Assembly (NCBI GenBank): GCA_913031285.1
Contig: CAJWEI010000029.1
Span: 1-39,790, forward strand
Reading direction: 5' to 3'
Source: an uncultured Alphaproteobacteria bacterium
Lineage (GTDB): Bacteria > Pseudomonadota > Alphaproteobacteria > Rhodobacterales > Rhodobacteraceae
DNA length: 39,790 nt
Shown here: positions 15,729-25,291 of the stretch, piece by piece
Layout of the letters: each line of letters starts with the position of its first letter
Numbering within the stretch: the first letter of the stretch is position 1
Translations under genes and position numbers: made by a program
Notes under the pieces: generated by a model
The model's input: the letters and a program-made list of their open reading frames with translations, nothing else
Told to the model about the DNA's origin: nothing
Database searches by the model: none

Positions 15729-16721
15729 ATGTTGCATGATGCCGATCCGTTTTTTCAACCTGTTTCCGCGATGGAACTTGCTCGTTTTGCTGGTGTGCCA
15801 ACTTTCATGCGGCTCCCCTCTTTGAAGCTGGAGAATCCTCGTTTTAACGAAGTAAATATGGGTTTATTGGGCGTGCCTTGGGATGGAGGAACAACCAATA
15901 GACCCGGTGCGCGACATGGACCGCGCCAGATGCGCGATTTGTCTACCATGATCCGAGCGATGAACCCAGTAACAGGCATTTCTCCCTTTGCCAGAATCAA
16001 TTGCGCTGATCTGGGCGATGTCCCGCCAAATCCAGTGGATATTCAAGATAGCCTTAATCGTGTGACAGACTTTATTTCAGTCATGAAAAAGAAAAATATT
16101 ACCCCAATGACAGCGGGTGGCGATCATCTTGTTACACTTCCTATTCTTCGCGCCTTGGCTATTGACGGTCCTTTAGGCCTAATCCAGTTTGACAGTCACA
16201 CAGATCTTTTTGACAGCTACTTTGGGGGTCATAAGTTGACCCATGGCACTCCTTTTCGCCGCGCTATCGAAGAGGGTCTGGTAGATCCAAAACGCTTTGT
16301 TCAAGTCGGCATTCGCGGCACTGCTTATAACCTTGACGATGTCGAATGGGGTATTGATCAAGGTGTCAGAATAATTCGCGTAGAAGAACTATTTGATCGT
16401 GGCATTCCAGATGTCATGGCGGAAGTACGTGAAATTGTTGGAATTTCACCAACATATTGCTCTTATGATATTGATTTTGTTGATCCAACCTTTGCACCCG
16501 GAACTGGGACGCCAGAAATTGGCGGCCCTAACAGTTTTCAGGCACAACAGGTTATTCGCGAACTAGCAGGAGTAAACCTAATCGGAGCTGACTTGGTCGA
16601 AGTCTCTCCGCCGTTAGATGCTACCGGCGGAACAGCTTGGCTTGGGGTATCACTCATGTTTGAATTGATATGTATTTTATCGCAAAATATAAAATATCAC
16701 GTCAACAATGAACAAATATAA
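15729..16721 (+). CDS. Ureohydrolase (agmatinase/guanidino acid hydrolase family)
   Basis: A 330-residue binuclear manganese hydrolase of the arginase/agmatinase superfamily. The metal-binding motifs are all visible: GGDHLVTLP, FDSHTDLFDS, SYDIDFVDPTFAPGTGTPEIGG and DLVEVSPPLDATG. It would split a guanidino compound to urea and an amine or amino acid. Length and motifs favour agmatinase, guanidinobutyrase or guanidinopropionase over arginase; the PLDATGGTAWLG ending differs from the PYDHAEIT typical of agmatinases, so agmatine itself is not assured. The ATG has AGGA six bases upstream. It is 253 bases beyond the CMD gene and may have its own promoter. A polyamine-type ABC importer lies downstream after a pseudogene, so uptake and hydrolysis of a guanidino or polyamine compound may be linked. 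Confidence 0.85.
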   Translation: MLHDADPFFQPVSAMELARFAGVPTFMRLPSLKLENPRFNEVNMGLLGVPWDGGTTNRPGARHGPRQMRDLSTMIRAMNPVTGISPFARINCADLGDVPPNPVDIQDSLNRVTDFISVMKKKNITPMTAGGDHLVTLPILRALAIDGPLGLIQFDSHTDLFDSYFGGHKLTHGTPFRRAIEEGLVDPKRFVQVGIRGTAYNLDDVEWGIDQGVRIIRVEELFDRGIPDVMAEVREIVGISPTYCSYDIDFVDPTFAPGTGTPEIGGPNSFQAQQVIRELAGVNLIGADLVEVSPPLDATGGTAWLGVSLMFELICILSQNIKYHVNNEQI

Positions 16722-16977
16722 AAATAGTATTATTAGTGTGGAAGCCACTGTCCTAAACAGTTCTTAAAATTTATACAAGTTTTTCGCTTTTCGCATAGAA
16801 AGTTAAGAACAGCGATCTGGTGACATGGCCTCAATATCTGAATGTAAACTAGCTATCAGCCATTAGAATAACGATGGGTGGTAAGAAACGCATGTGTTGT
16901 AAAGTAATTTTGGTTGGGGAAATTCGAACTTTTTGATATAACCCTCTAAATCTGTGAAGGAATTAATTATTCATACA

Positions 16978-17968
16978 CCTCTGGAAAAAACTACTATTGA
17001 AGTCTTTGCTAAGCCAAAATATTTATTGGAGATTGGTTTGACTTAGCTCAACCAACTGAAAACATGAGCACCCCAAATACTACATTTAAATACTCAACTT
17101 ATTTAAAGAAAAATAAGGATACACATGAGTTTATGTTTATAAAAGCATCTAAAGAAATAATAGATATTCAACTCCGTTCAGGCGTTTCTATACCGACAGA
17201 CGGAGAGATGTGGCGCAAAAATTATATTCATTATCATTGCCAGCACTTAAATAGCTTTAGTTTTGACAATCTAGTGTAACGTAAGTTGAGTGACGGCGCT
17301 TATGAAATAGACTTGCGTGCTATTAGAAGTAGAATTAAACACACAACCAAACTTATGTTTCCATAATTATCGAGCGAGCCAGGCAGTTAGCCCAAAGCCA
17401 CTGAAATTTACTCTGCCGGAGCCTTTGACAATAATGGATGCGATAGCGAACTGTTTTTATGCTGACCTGACCGAACTAAATACATTTTTTGCAGCGACGA
17501 TTAACAAAGAACTTTTGGCGCTTGAGGATGCGGGTTGCAGTTACATATAAATTGATGAGCCGCTATTTGCTCGTAGCGTTAAAGATACCTTAGATTTTGG
17601 TATGCAAGAGCTTGAAAGATGCTTTCATGGTGTACCAAAATCTATTACTAGAAATGTACATATGTGCTGTCGTTATCCAGATCGCTTAGCTGATGTTAAT
17701 TACAAAAAGGCTGATCCTTTAAGTTTCCATAAACTAAGTATTAGTACTGAAGAAATTTGAAAATAAAACGGTAGTTTTCAGTTTTTTGGTAATTGCGTTA
17801 AGTCGTTTAGAGACCGCTGAACAAGTTGTTGAAAGGCTAACAGCTGCGCTTAATTAAATGGCCAGAAAACGGTGAGTAGTAGCGCCTGATTGTGGTCTAG
17901 GCCTACCGTCGGAAAAATTGGTAGAAGCTAAGTTGCAAGTTATGTGCAAAGTGGCAGGTATCTTTTGA
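16978..17968 (+). pseudogene. Decayed cobalamin-independent methionine synthase-like gene (MetE C-terminal-domain family)
   Basis: Pieces of one protein can be read in order in changing frames: TTIEVFAKPKYLLEI (about 16993), DWFDLAQPTENMSTPNTTF (17031), SGVSIPTDGEMWRKNYIHYH ending at a stop at 17277, RKLSDGAYEIDL (17280), FTLPEPLTIMDAIANCFYAD to a stop at 17548, IDEPLFARSVKDTLDFGMQ with RNVHMCCRYPDRL to a stop at 17758, ENKTVVFSFLVIALSRLE (17759), and VVAPDCGLGLPSEKLVEAKL to 17968. These match the short, single-domain MetE-like methyltransferases; the zinc-site pieces HMCC and PDCGLG are still visible. There are at least four stops, several frameshifts and probably an internal deletion before ENKTVV. 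The gene cannot give a functional product. The order and spacing leave little doubt about the family. Confidence 0.85.
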
Positions 17969-18200
17969 AAAATCATTTTATATATTCATTTTTCCAGCTA
18001 ATTTTATTTTTAATCTGTCAAGCTGCAGTACTCCAGTAATACTATCCGAAGCTAAAAAAGTTAAATTCAGAACTGCATTATTCTCCGAGGCATTACTTTA
18101 AAGTTGTTCAATTTTGGATACATAATTGATTTTCAGAATATTTTTGTTGTTATTTAAAAATTAGTGTGGTGATGTTTAGCAATTATATCAGGAGGGAACT
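17969..18200. other. AT-rich leader before the PotD-like gene
   Basis: Very AT-rich intergenic DNA with no coding signal. It must contain the promoter of the transporter operon, but no convincing -35/-10 pair could be picked. The CAGGAGGGAACT ribosome site at the right end is strong. Confidence 0.4.
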
Positions 18201-19370
18201 ATGAACGATCAAAAAAATTCCACCCAACAAACAGCAAAAGCAGTAAAAAAGTTCAATAGACGCACGCTGTTAGCGAGTGGCGCCGCATTGGCTGCTTTTA
18301 CACCCATTGCGCCGATGTTTGTCAAAAATGCATTCGCAGCCACAAGCGGCCAAGTCAATGTCTTAATGTGGGGCGAGTATTTGCCAGACTCAGTGATCGC
18401 TGATTTCAAAGCAAAAACTGGAATAACAGTTAACCACACAAAAATTGGCGATAACGGAGAAATCATTTCAAAAATGAAAGCCGGTGGTGGTGCTGGCTAT
18501 GATCTAGCGAGCCCAACAAACATGAGAGCGCTTCAGTGGGAAAATCTAGGAGTACTTCAACCATTTGATATGAATAAAGTGACAAACATTGGAAATGTTA
18601 ATCCTGGGATGGTGTCAGTCGGGGAGCGCGATTGGAACTTTGGCAATAAAGGGTCTCACTGGTTGCCACAATTGTGGGGCACGGAGTCTATCTCGTGGAG
18701 AACAGATAAATGGACGCCTGATGGCTTGCCCAGCTTTGGTGACATCTGGGAACCAAACCCAAGCATAGACGGCGCCTTTATGATGGGCAGGACATACTCC
18801 ATGATGACTGGTTGTGGAATTTGGATGCATCATCAGGGTAAAATGGACTTCTGGTCTTCTTACAAAGATGAAGAAACAATGAGAAAAAACTGGGAAATAA
18901 TCACAGCCTACTGCATCTCTAAAAAATCTAACCTAGTAAAATTCTGGTCTGGTGCAGATCCACAGAAACAAGGCTTCACGTCAGATGGCGTGGTCGTAGG
19001 CCAAACGTGGGATGGACCAATTGTCTCTATGATGAAGGCTGGTGAACCTGTTGCTTATCAAACTACGAAAGAAGGTGCACTAGCCTGGGTTGACGGAATA
19101 ACTATGTCAGCCAAAGCTGAAAACATAGATGAAGCTTATGAGCTTATCAATTATAGCTTCACACCAGAAGTCGGCGGTCTCACCATCAATGAAATTGGGT
19201 ATAACTCCGCTGTGATTGGTGCTTCAGATCATTATACCGATGCAACAAAGGCCATTTCGCAGGCGGTATACCCAGGGGATACGGCATCTCAATTAAATCC
19301 ATGGCCACCAGAGCCACCGTGGTTTGCGGATGCGCGTGCAGAATACGCTAATAAATTCGAAACAGCTTAA
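18201..19370 (+). CDS. ABC transporter substrate-binding protein, spermidine/putrescine (PotD) type, Tat-exported
   Basis: A 389-residue periplasmic binding protein. It opens with a twin-arginine signal (NRRTLLASGAAL, Arg20-Arg21; likely cleavage after about residue 46 in NAFAATS), so it is folded before export. The mature start VNVLMWGEYLPDSVIADFKAKTGI and later segments GYDLASPTNM and VGQTWDGPIVSMM fit the PotD/PotF class that binds polyamines and related cations or organic acids. A consensus ribosome site (AGGAGGGA) suggests high expression, and a strong hairpin terminator follows, as expected for an abundant binding protein ahead of less-expressed membrane parts. It heads a four-gene importer. 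The ligand is not determined. Confidence 0.9.
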   Translation: MNDQKNSTQQTAKAVKKFNRRTLLASGAALAAFTPIAPMFVKNAFAATSGQVNVLMWGEYLPDSVIADFKAKTGITVNHTKIGDNGEIISKMKAGGGAGYDLASPTNMRALQWENLGVLQPFDMNKVTNIGNVNPGMVSVGERDWNFGNKGSHWLPQLWGTESISWRTDKWTPDGLPSFGDIWEPNPSIDGAFMMGRTYSMMTGCGIWMHHQGKMDFWSSYKDEETMRKNWEIITAYCISKKSNLVKFWSGADPQKQGFTSDGVVVGQTWDGPIVSMMKAGEPVAYQTTKEGALAWVDGITMSAKAENIDEAYELINYSFTPEVGGLTINEIGYNSAVIGASDHYTDATKAISQAVYPGDTASQLNPWPPEPPWFADARAEYANKFETA

Positions 19371-19392
19371 GTTTTTTAAGCCGTACAAGTTG

Positions 19393-19425
19393 GAGCGCCT
19401 TAGATTTTTTTAAGGCGCTCTTTTT
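19393..19425 (+). terminator. Rho-independent terminator between binding protein and ATPase genes
   Basis: A perfect 10-bp stem, GAGCGCCTTA (19393-19402) and TAAGGCGCTC (19411-19420), with an 8-base loop, is followed at once by TTTTT. It lies 22 bases after the binding-protein stop and 49 before the ATPase start, so partial read-through would set their ratio. Confidence 0.9.
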
Positions 19426-19474
19426 CGGTAGGTTCCGCAATATAATAGGTTTGAGTGTTTTAAGGATTTGACTT

Positions 19475-20587
19475 ATGAGTGCTGATGTAGAATTGCAAAA
19501 AGTTTCCGTATCCTTTGGAAATTTCTATGCAGCTAAAAATGTTAGTGTCAAAATTGAAAAAGGCGAATTCTTCAGCTTCCTTGGACCTTCAGGTTGTGGA
19601 AAAACTACATTACTTAGGGCAATTTCAGGCTTCGCAGAGCCATCTGATGGAAAAATTCTCATTGGCGGTCAAGATATGGCGGGAATAGGACCCAATAAAA
19701 GACCGACGTCCCTTATATTTCAGAATTTAGCTCTGTTTCCACTTATGTCAGTGGCAGACAATATAGCCTTTTCCTTGGAAGTACGAGGAACTGGAAAGGT
19801 TCAAAGAAGAAATCGAGCCGACGAGTTACTAGAATTAGTTGCGCTGAGTGGACAAGGCAACAAGAAGGTTCACGAACTGTCCGGTGGGCAGAAACAGCGA
19901 GTGGCAATCGCTCGCGCGCTAGCAATTGAACCGGCGGTTTTACTTTTGGATGAACCACTCTCCGCCTTAGATTTGAAATTACGCCAAAAAATGAGAACAG
20001 AGTTAAGAGAGATCCAAAAAAGAGTTGGTATCACCTTTATTTATATTACACACGACCAAGGTGAAGCATTGACGATGTCAGATCGAATTGCTGTGATGAA
20101 CGAAGGCGAGCTTGAACAAGTTGGATCCGGTCACAACGTTTATGAAGCGCCTCACACCCCATTTGTTGCATCCTTTGTTGGTGAGAATAATGCATTCTAC
20201 GGAACTGTTATTTCCACAAATGGCGATATGGTTAGAGTGTCATCTCAAGGAAAAGATTTTTTAGCAAAAGCCGGTGATTTAAAAGATGGAAAAAAACACA
20301 CTTTTCAGAAACGTGATAAAGTAATAATGTTTGTAAGGCCTGAGTCAATTTTCCTCAAAGACCAAATTAATCAGGCCGATAATATTTTCTCCGCGATATT
20401 CAAAACAATAGAATTCGAAGGAAACTTAAAAAATATTTACTTAAGTATTGATGGTGTACAAGATGTTCGTTGTAGTATTTCTAATGCTGTAGAAACAGCA
20501 ACTCTTTCGACTTCGGAAAGTATTGAATTAAAATTCTCTTCACGCGATGCCGTCGTCCTTCCAGTAGGACCACTGGCCGTTGATTAG
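19475..20587 (+). CDS. ABC transporter ATP-binding protein, PotA type
   Basis: A 370-residue importer ATPase with Walker A GPSGCGKTTL near residue 38, Q-loop FQNLALFP, signature LSGGQKQR, Walker B LLLDEPLSALD and switch His in ITHDQGEALTMSDR. A C-terminal extension of about 130 residues (VASFVGENNAFYGTVIS, then VRPESIFLKDQ) is the TOBE-like regulatory domain typical of PotA/CysA-type ATPases. It would energise uptake by the two permeases that follow. AAGGA lies 8 bases before the ATG. It is downstream of the terminator, 11 bases from the first permease gene. Confidence 0.92.
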   Translation: MSADVELQKVSVSFGNFYAAKNVSVKIEKGEFFSFLGPSGCGKTTLLRAISGFAEPSDGKILIGGQDMAGIGPNKRPTSLIFQNLALFPLMSVADNIAFSLEVRGTGKVQRRNRADELLELVALSGQGNKKVHELSGGQKQRVAIARALAIEPAVLLLDEPLSALDLKLRQKMRTELREIQKRVGITFIYITHDQGEALTMSDRIAVMNEGELEQVGSGHNVYEAPHTPFVASFVGENNAFYGTVISTNGDMVRVSSQGKDFLAKAGDLKDGKKHTFQKRDKVIMFVRPESIFLKDQINQADNIFSAIFKTIEFEGNLKNIYLSIDGVQDVRCSISNAVETATLSTSESIELKFSSRDAVVLPVGPLAVD

Positions 20588-20598
20588 AGAGAGCTAAA

Positions 20599-21510
20599 AT
20601 GAATTATTTCTTCAACAAAAACGGACCTTTAATATCCACTTATTTAATAATTTCTATTGGATTTTGGTTAATTTTCCTTATTATCATTCCACAATTATAT
20701 ATGTTTGATTTATCATTCCGCCCCAACATACCGACTCTGCTAAGAGGTGGTCCGGACGATGTTTACACTCTAGTACATTACAAACACTTTCTTTTTGGCT
20801 CAGAGACGAGTGGCGAAAGATATAATTATGTTGATGTCAGAGTCTTTCTCGACACAATTTTGACCGCCATTCTGATTACGCTGATTAATCTTTGCTTCTG
20901 CTATCCTATAGCGTTTTACATCGCCAAAGTTGCATCGGCAAAAACTGCAAGACTGTTGATTGTGTCATTAATTATTCCATTCTGGATAAATGAACTACTG
21001 CGCTCATTCGCACTGCGCATCTTATTTGCCGGCGAGGGGTTTATTAACAATGTTCTTATTAAAATGGGTGTCATAGACACAGGTATAAATTTCATAGCCA
21101 TGGATGTCGCTCTTTATACCGGCTTAAACTATGCTTACATTTTACTGATGATTTTTCCGCTTTATAACGCAATAGAAACTCTAGATAAGAATCAACTTGA
21201 AGCAGCTGAAGATTTGGGTTCATCCATGATCAGAACCCATCTGCGAATTGTTATTCCACATGCCAAAGCTGGAATTGCATCAGGATGTACGATGGTGTTT
21301 ATGCTGACCGCGGGAGCACTCGCTACTCCGGTAGTGCTAAGCAGCCCAAATACATTTTGGTTCACACAATTGATTTATCAGTGGTTCAACATGAACGATA
21401 ACTGGCCAAGAGGTGCTGCCTATTCAGTTGTTTTACTGACTGTATCGGTTGTATTTGTACTTCTAATGATGAAAATATTTAAAGTCAAAATAGGTGAGAT
21501 TGTACGATGA
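20599..21510 (+). CDS. ABC transporter permease, PotB type
   Basis: This integral membrane protein (303 residues) has about six hydrophobic segments and the EAA loop EAAEDLGSSMIRTHLRIVIP that docks on the ATPase. The large periplasmic segment after the first helix (FRPNIPTLLRGGPDD to about ERYNYVDVRVFL) is typical of PotB/PotH. It pairs with the next permease to form the channel. A GAGAG ribosome site is present. The stop overlaps the next start (ATGA), showing translational coupling. Confidence 0.9.
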   Translation: MNYFFNKNGPLISTYLIISIGFWLIFLIIIPQLYMFDLSFRPNIPTLLRGGPDDVYTLVHYKHFLFGSETSGERYNYVDVRVFLDTILTAILITLINLCFCYPIAFYIAKVASAKTARLLIVSLIIPFWINELLRSFALRILFAGEGFINNVLIKMGVIDTGINFIAMDVALYTGLNYAYILLMIFPLYNAIETLDKNQLEAAEDLGSSMIRTHLRIVIPHAKAGIASGCTMVFMLTAGALATPVVLSSPNTFWFTQLIYQWFNMNDNWPRGAAYSVVLLTVSVVFVLLMMKIFKVKIGEIVR

Positions 21511-22742
21511 AATCTCAACAAGCTTTAAATATCTTACTGGGTATTTATATTTTTATCTTTTTTACTTACCTTTTTGGACCACTTGTCATAATGAGCATCA
21601 CGGCATTCAACTCAGCCGAATTTCCATCGGTAACGCCATGGGAGTGCTTTAGCTTCAGATGGTTCAACGAAGGTAAGATAGCCTATGATGGGCAACACCT
21701 TGCAGGATTAGCAACAGATTGGAGATTACACGAAGGTCTGATTACATCCTTAAAAATTGGATTGGGTGTCGTTCTTCTATCAGTTCCTATCGGGTTATCA
21801 GCTGCTCTAGTTTTGACCCAGGTTCATAGCAGATTTCGGACAGCATTTTATTCGGTTTCCATCATGCCTGTATTATTTCCAGGTGTGATTATTGGTATTT
21901 CTACGGTGGTTCTTTGGGATCGTATTGCCAGCATGGGCGGAGGTGGTCTTGCCACACAATTAGGCAGGAATGGTATATTCCTAACTATATTGGCTCAGAC
22001 GTGTTTCATCTCAACTTACTGCTTCTTGATTTTTGTAGCCAGATTACAAAGGTTTGATCAAACACAAGAGGAAGCTGCGCTAGACCTTGGCGCTAGCCAG
22101 ACCCAAGTATTCTTCAAAATTTTAATACCTTACATGATGCCTGCTATTGCTTCCTCTTGCGTGATCGCATTTCTAGCTTCTTTTGAAAATTACAATACCA
22201 CGGTGTTTAGCATTTTGTCTGATCAAACTCTTACTACGGTTATTGCATCAAAAGTTCGTCTGGGAATAAGCCCAGCAATAAGCTCTCTTGCACTAGTAAT
22301 TATCCTAATAACCTTAACGGTGACAATAGTATATGAAGTACTGAGGAGACGAGAAGATGAAAAGAATAGAGCGATTGGATCAGACGCTTTGTATGCTCAG
22401 ACTTTGGACTCTCGTCTGAAGAAAATTGACAAAAGCGAGTTCTCGATCCCAAAACCAATCTTTGGCGTTTTATTGGTTATCATTGTTTGCATTTTTAGCT
22501 TTAATAAACTTGTAGAGAACGAGATCTATGGATCTGCTTGTATTGCAGCTAAGGAGAAAGAGAAGAAGTCCAATTTTGCTGAGCAATTGAAGCTATTGCA
22601 AAAGAATGCTGATAAAGCGAGCCAAACATCAGTACAAAATGGTGAGACTGGTCAGAAAAAAGAATTTGGAGATATTTTTGGGGACCCAGATTTATTTAAG
22701 AATTTTGGAGGGTTTGATACAAAGAAAAAAGAAGACCCTTAA
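21507..22742 (+). CDS. ABC transporter permease, PotC type, with unusual C-terminal extension
   Basis: Residues 1-280 form a normal PotC-like permease with the EAA loop EEAALDLGASQTQVFFKILIP (about 188-208) and the last core helix SLALVIILITLTVTIVYEVL. Family members usually stop there, at 260-290 residues. This one has 411: a charged linker (RRREDEKNRAIG), an additional hydrophobic helix at about 317-333 (KPIFGVLLVIIVCIFSF), and a polar Lys/Glu-rich tail of nearly 80 residues (KEKEKKSNFAEQLKLLQK, ending FGGFDTKKKEDP). If the core is orthodox, the added helix would place the tail in the periplasm, where it might touch the binding protein; this topology is inference. It overlaps the PotB-like gene by 4 bases. 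Confidence 0.88.
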   Translation: MKSQQALNILLGIYIFIFFTYLFGPLVIMSITAFNSAEFPSVTPWECFSFRWFNEGKIAYDGQHLAGLATDWRLHEGLITSLKIGLGVVLLSVPIGLSAALVLTQVHSRFRTAFYSVSIMPVLFPGVIIGISTVVLWDRIASMGGGGLATQLGRNGIFLTILAQTCFISTYCFLIFVARLQRFDQTQEEAALDLGASQTQVFFKILIPYMMPAIASSCVIAFLASFENYNTTVFSILSDQTLTTVIASKVRLGISPAISSLALVIILITLTVTIVYEVLRRREDEKNRAIGSDALYAQTLDSRLKKIDKSEFSIPKPIFGVLLVIIVCIFSFNKLVENEIYGSACIAAKEKEKKSNFAEQLKLLQKNADKASQTSVQNGETGQKKEFGDIFGDPDLFKNFGGFDTKKKEDP

Positions 22743-23224
22743 GGTTATTGCAAAATTTACACCGCTACAGATAAAGAAGTGAACAAAGGTAAAGTTAGTG
22801 ACTGATATTATTCCATTCATTTGCCAGATATGAGTGTCAAAGGTTCGTTGAAGAATTCCTATCCATCTGATTTCCAAGCACGTAGAAACCGTAAAGCTTT
22901 AAAAAGTATAGTCAAAAAAATTAGAACAATAACCGCTCTGCTGGCAAAGCCTAAATCTACGCATTTAATAATTAAAGCCACTCTGCGAGAGTGAGGCACT
23001 TCTTTGCTCTAAACAAATTTTGTTTGTCAGTGTCCCTCTGCCCACTATCACGTTTAATCTTACATTACCTGTGTTTGTAAGGAGTGGAAACAGAAGCTTC
23101 GCTTCCATTATTCAACAAACTCACTAAAAGGTCACGGGGCTAAGTTCGAATGGGACCATCGCAACGATGTTACTTAACTCGCAATGTCGCGCCATAGCCG
23201 GATATAAAAAAAGGAAGAAACCGC
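22743..23224. other. Intergenic region after the Pot-like operon
   Basis: No convincing gene in 482 bases. A basic 54-codon frame (22830-22994, starting MSVKGSLKNSYPSD) lacks a ribosome site. A short hairpin CACTCT/AGAGTG is at about 22979-22993 without a T-run. The end holds an AAGGAAG ribosome site for the acyl-CoA synthetase. Confidence 0.45.
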
Positions 23225-24754
23225 ATGTCAAACGCCACGGTCGCAGACTTTGATCAACAAATCAAGCGCAATGCCCTTGAGGCGCGCGCGGCGCAAGGAG
23301 CAAGTGCCCTTACCGAAATTGGCGCTGGGGCGGATGTACCGATTGCCATCATCATGCGAAACGATCTGGTCCAGTTGGAAATCATGCGCGCAGCTGCTCA
23401 GGCTGGCACAATTATTGTAGCAGTGAACTGGCACGCAGCTGTAGAAGAGGTTGTAGCAATTTGTGACGATAGCGGCGCGCAATTTGTGATAATACACCGC
23501 GACCTAGTTGACGCCCTACAATTTGCATTGGGAGGACGCAAAGTGATCGCAGTCACACCTGGCCCTAAGCTATGTGCTGCTTACAGGATCAAGGCCGAAG
23601 CACTAAATGACGATTACATCGAATGGTGCGACCTTGTGGATGCTCAAGGGCCATTGAAGAATCGCGAGCTTATGCGACCTTTGATGCGCTATACTTCGGG
23701 TTCCACTGGTGCACCTAAAGGCGTCCGTCGGCTTGGCAGTGGCGCACGTAAAAACTTCGAAGATATCCTGCGTCGCGTTGGCGAAGAAATGATGTTCCTC
23801 AAATCAAATTCCCGGTTTTTTACTGCCGCCCCGATCTACCACTCGGCACCATCGACGCTGTTAAGTGCGGCATTGGTTATCGAGGATGTCTCAATCTTTG
23901 TTGCTCCAAAATTCGAACCCAGAGAGTTCCTAGCTACGATTGAAGCACAGAAAATTACCCATATCTACCTGGTTCCAACAATGATGAGCCGGATGTTAAA
24001 GCTTCCAGAAGACGTAAAAGAGCATTATGATCTATCATCAGTCGAATATTGCGTCTCGACAGGCTCTCCTTGGCCGCATGATTTAAAGGTAGCAATGATC
24101 GATTGGTGGGGCCCTGTTTTTTGGGAAAGCTACGGTGCAACCGAGATCGGGTTCATGACAATGGCTTCCTCATCCGATGCGCTCGCTAAACCTGGAACAG
24201 CGGGGCAGATGCAAATGGGTTGTACCGTTTTGATCCTTGACGAAGATGGTAATAAATTACCTGCCGGTAAAGTCGGTGAAATTCATGCACGTATGGATGC
24301 GTTTGGCGGATTCACCTACTCAAACGATCCTGACAGCAGGCAAGCGTCTGAAAAACATGGCCACTTTTCAGTGGGTGATCTGGGGTGGCTGGACGAGGAC
24401 GGGTACCTGTTCATCACTGACCGGAAAAAAGACATGATCATTTCAGGCGGAGCAAATATCTTTCCTGCCGAAATCGAGGCAGTGTTGATGCGTGCACCCT
24501 TCGTTCGCGACGTTGCCGTTTTTGGTGCCCCTGATCCAGAGTTTGGCGAACAGGTTGTAGCGGCGATTGAACCAAACGACGGCTGGACACCGGACAAGGC
24601 CGAAGTAATGGATTTTCTGACCCAGAAACTGGCTCGTTTCAAACATCCACGTCTGATTGACTTTCATGTTAGCCTCCCGCGAGAGGACAGTGGAAAAATT
24701 TTCAAACCTAGGCTTCGTGCACCTTATTGGGAAAATTCTGGGCGTAAAATATAA
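23225..24754 (+). CDS. AMP-forming acyl-CoA synthetase (ANL superfamily)
   Basis: A 509-residue adenylate-forming enzyme that would activate a carboxylic acid to its CoA ester via an acyl-AMP. Key motifs are YTSGSTGAPKGV (P-loop), ESYGATEIGF, the hinge region DRKKDMIISGGANIFPAEIE, and the C-terminal catalytic lysine in DSGKIFKPRLR. The N-terminus is a little shorter than in long-chain fatty acid ligases, consistent with a smaller or unusual acid. It has no close neighbour on its strand: the Pot-like operon is 480 bases away and the next gene is convergent. It could serve the DUF1185/ThDP unit, the importer or neither. Codon use looks more GC-rich than the transporter genes before it, which may reflect a separate origin. 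Confidence 0.88.
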   Translation: MSNATVADFDQQIKRNALEARAAQGASALTEIGAGADVPIAIIMRNDLVQLEIMRAAAQAGTIIVAVNWHAAVEEVVAICDDSGAQFVIIHRDLVDALQFALGGRKVIAVTPGPKLCAAYRIKAEALNDDYIEWCDLVDAQGPLKNRELMRPLMRYTSGSTGAPKGVRRLGSGARKNFEDILRRVGEEMMFLKSNSRFFTAAPIYHSAPSTLLSAALVIEDVSIFVAPKFEPREFLATIEAQKITHIYLVPTMMSRMLKLPEDVKEHYDLSSVEYCVSTGSPWPHDLKVAMIDWWGPVFWESYGATEIGFMTMASSSDALAKPGTAGQMQMGCTVLILDEDGNKLPAGKVGEIHARMDAFGGFTYSNDPDSRQASEKHGHFSVGDLGWLDEDGYLFITDRKKDMIISGGANIFPAEIEAVLMRAPFVRDVAVFGAPDPEFGEQVVAAIEPNDGWTPDKAEVMDFLTQKLARFKHPRLIDFHVSLPREDSGKIFKPRLRAPYWENSGRKI

Positions 24755-25291
24755 ACGTGAACCGGCTAATTTCAGGATTGGTGGGGTGCTACAAGAGAGA
24801 CTAATTATTATATCAGTTTGAAGCCATCCCAAAAATTTATGTTTTAATGAGGACTATCGTTCTCAAGCACCTACTTATAAAGGCAAATTATTCTTTGCTA
24901 CTTTTCATTCCAATCGCTACGAATTTCAGCTTTTTGCTAAAATGAAAAATGAAGCACAGAGTTGGCCTAGAGCGGGAAAAGAGGTCTAAAGCTCCAGCCG
25001 CTCAAAAAACCCTGCCCAAAGTGCCCCCAACACTCAATCCCCTGCGCGTAGAGCGTGCAAACGCTTGAAAGCTTCAACTATCTATTTGAAATCATCTGTG
25101 ACCAGTCAAGTCTTGCCGATCGGCACAGCTTAGCTTGACGCAGAAGTCAGTGTTATGATGAAAAAGAAAAACCGCTTACAACGCTATAGCTAACATACGC
25201 GTCATACTCAAAATATGTCACCAACTGTTATGACAGATATGAGCACCCTTGGGTGGGTTATAGATTTAGGTTGCTGGCGAGGCTGAAAACA
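24755..25291. other. Convergent intergenic region between two acyl-CoA synthetase genes
   Basis: No gene or clear terminator found in 537 bases. A short G/C-rich palindrome (ACCC-TT-GGGT near 25247) is present. Some stretches look like degraded coding DNA, but nothing could be identified. Confidence 0.45.

Noticed and set aside
22830-22994. 54-codon basic open frame after the PotC-like gene
   Set aside because: No ribosome site and no known family. Too short to support on sequence alone.
25000-25290. Possible insertion-sequence remnant between the two acyl-CoA synthetase genes
   Set aside because: No terminal inverted repeats, target duplication or transposase motif could be found.
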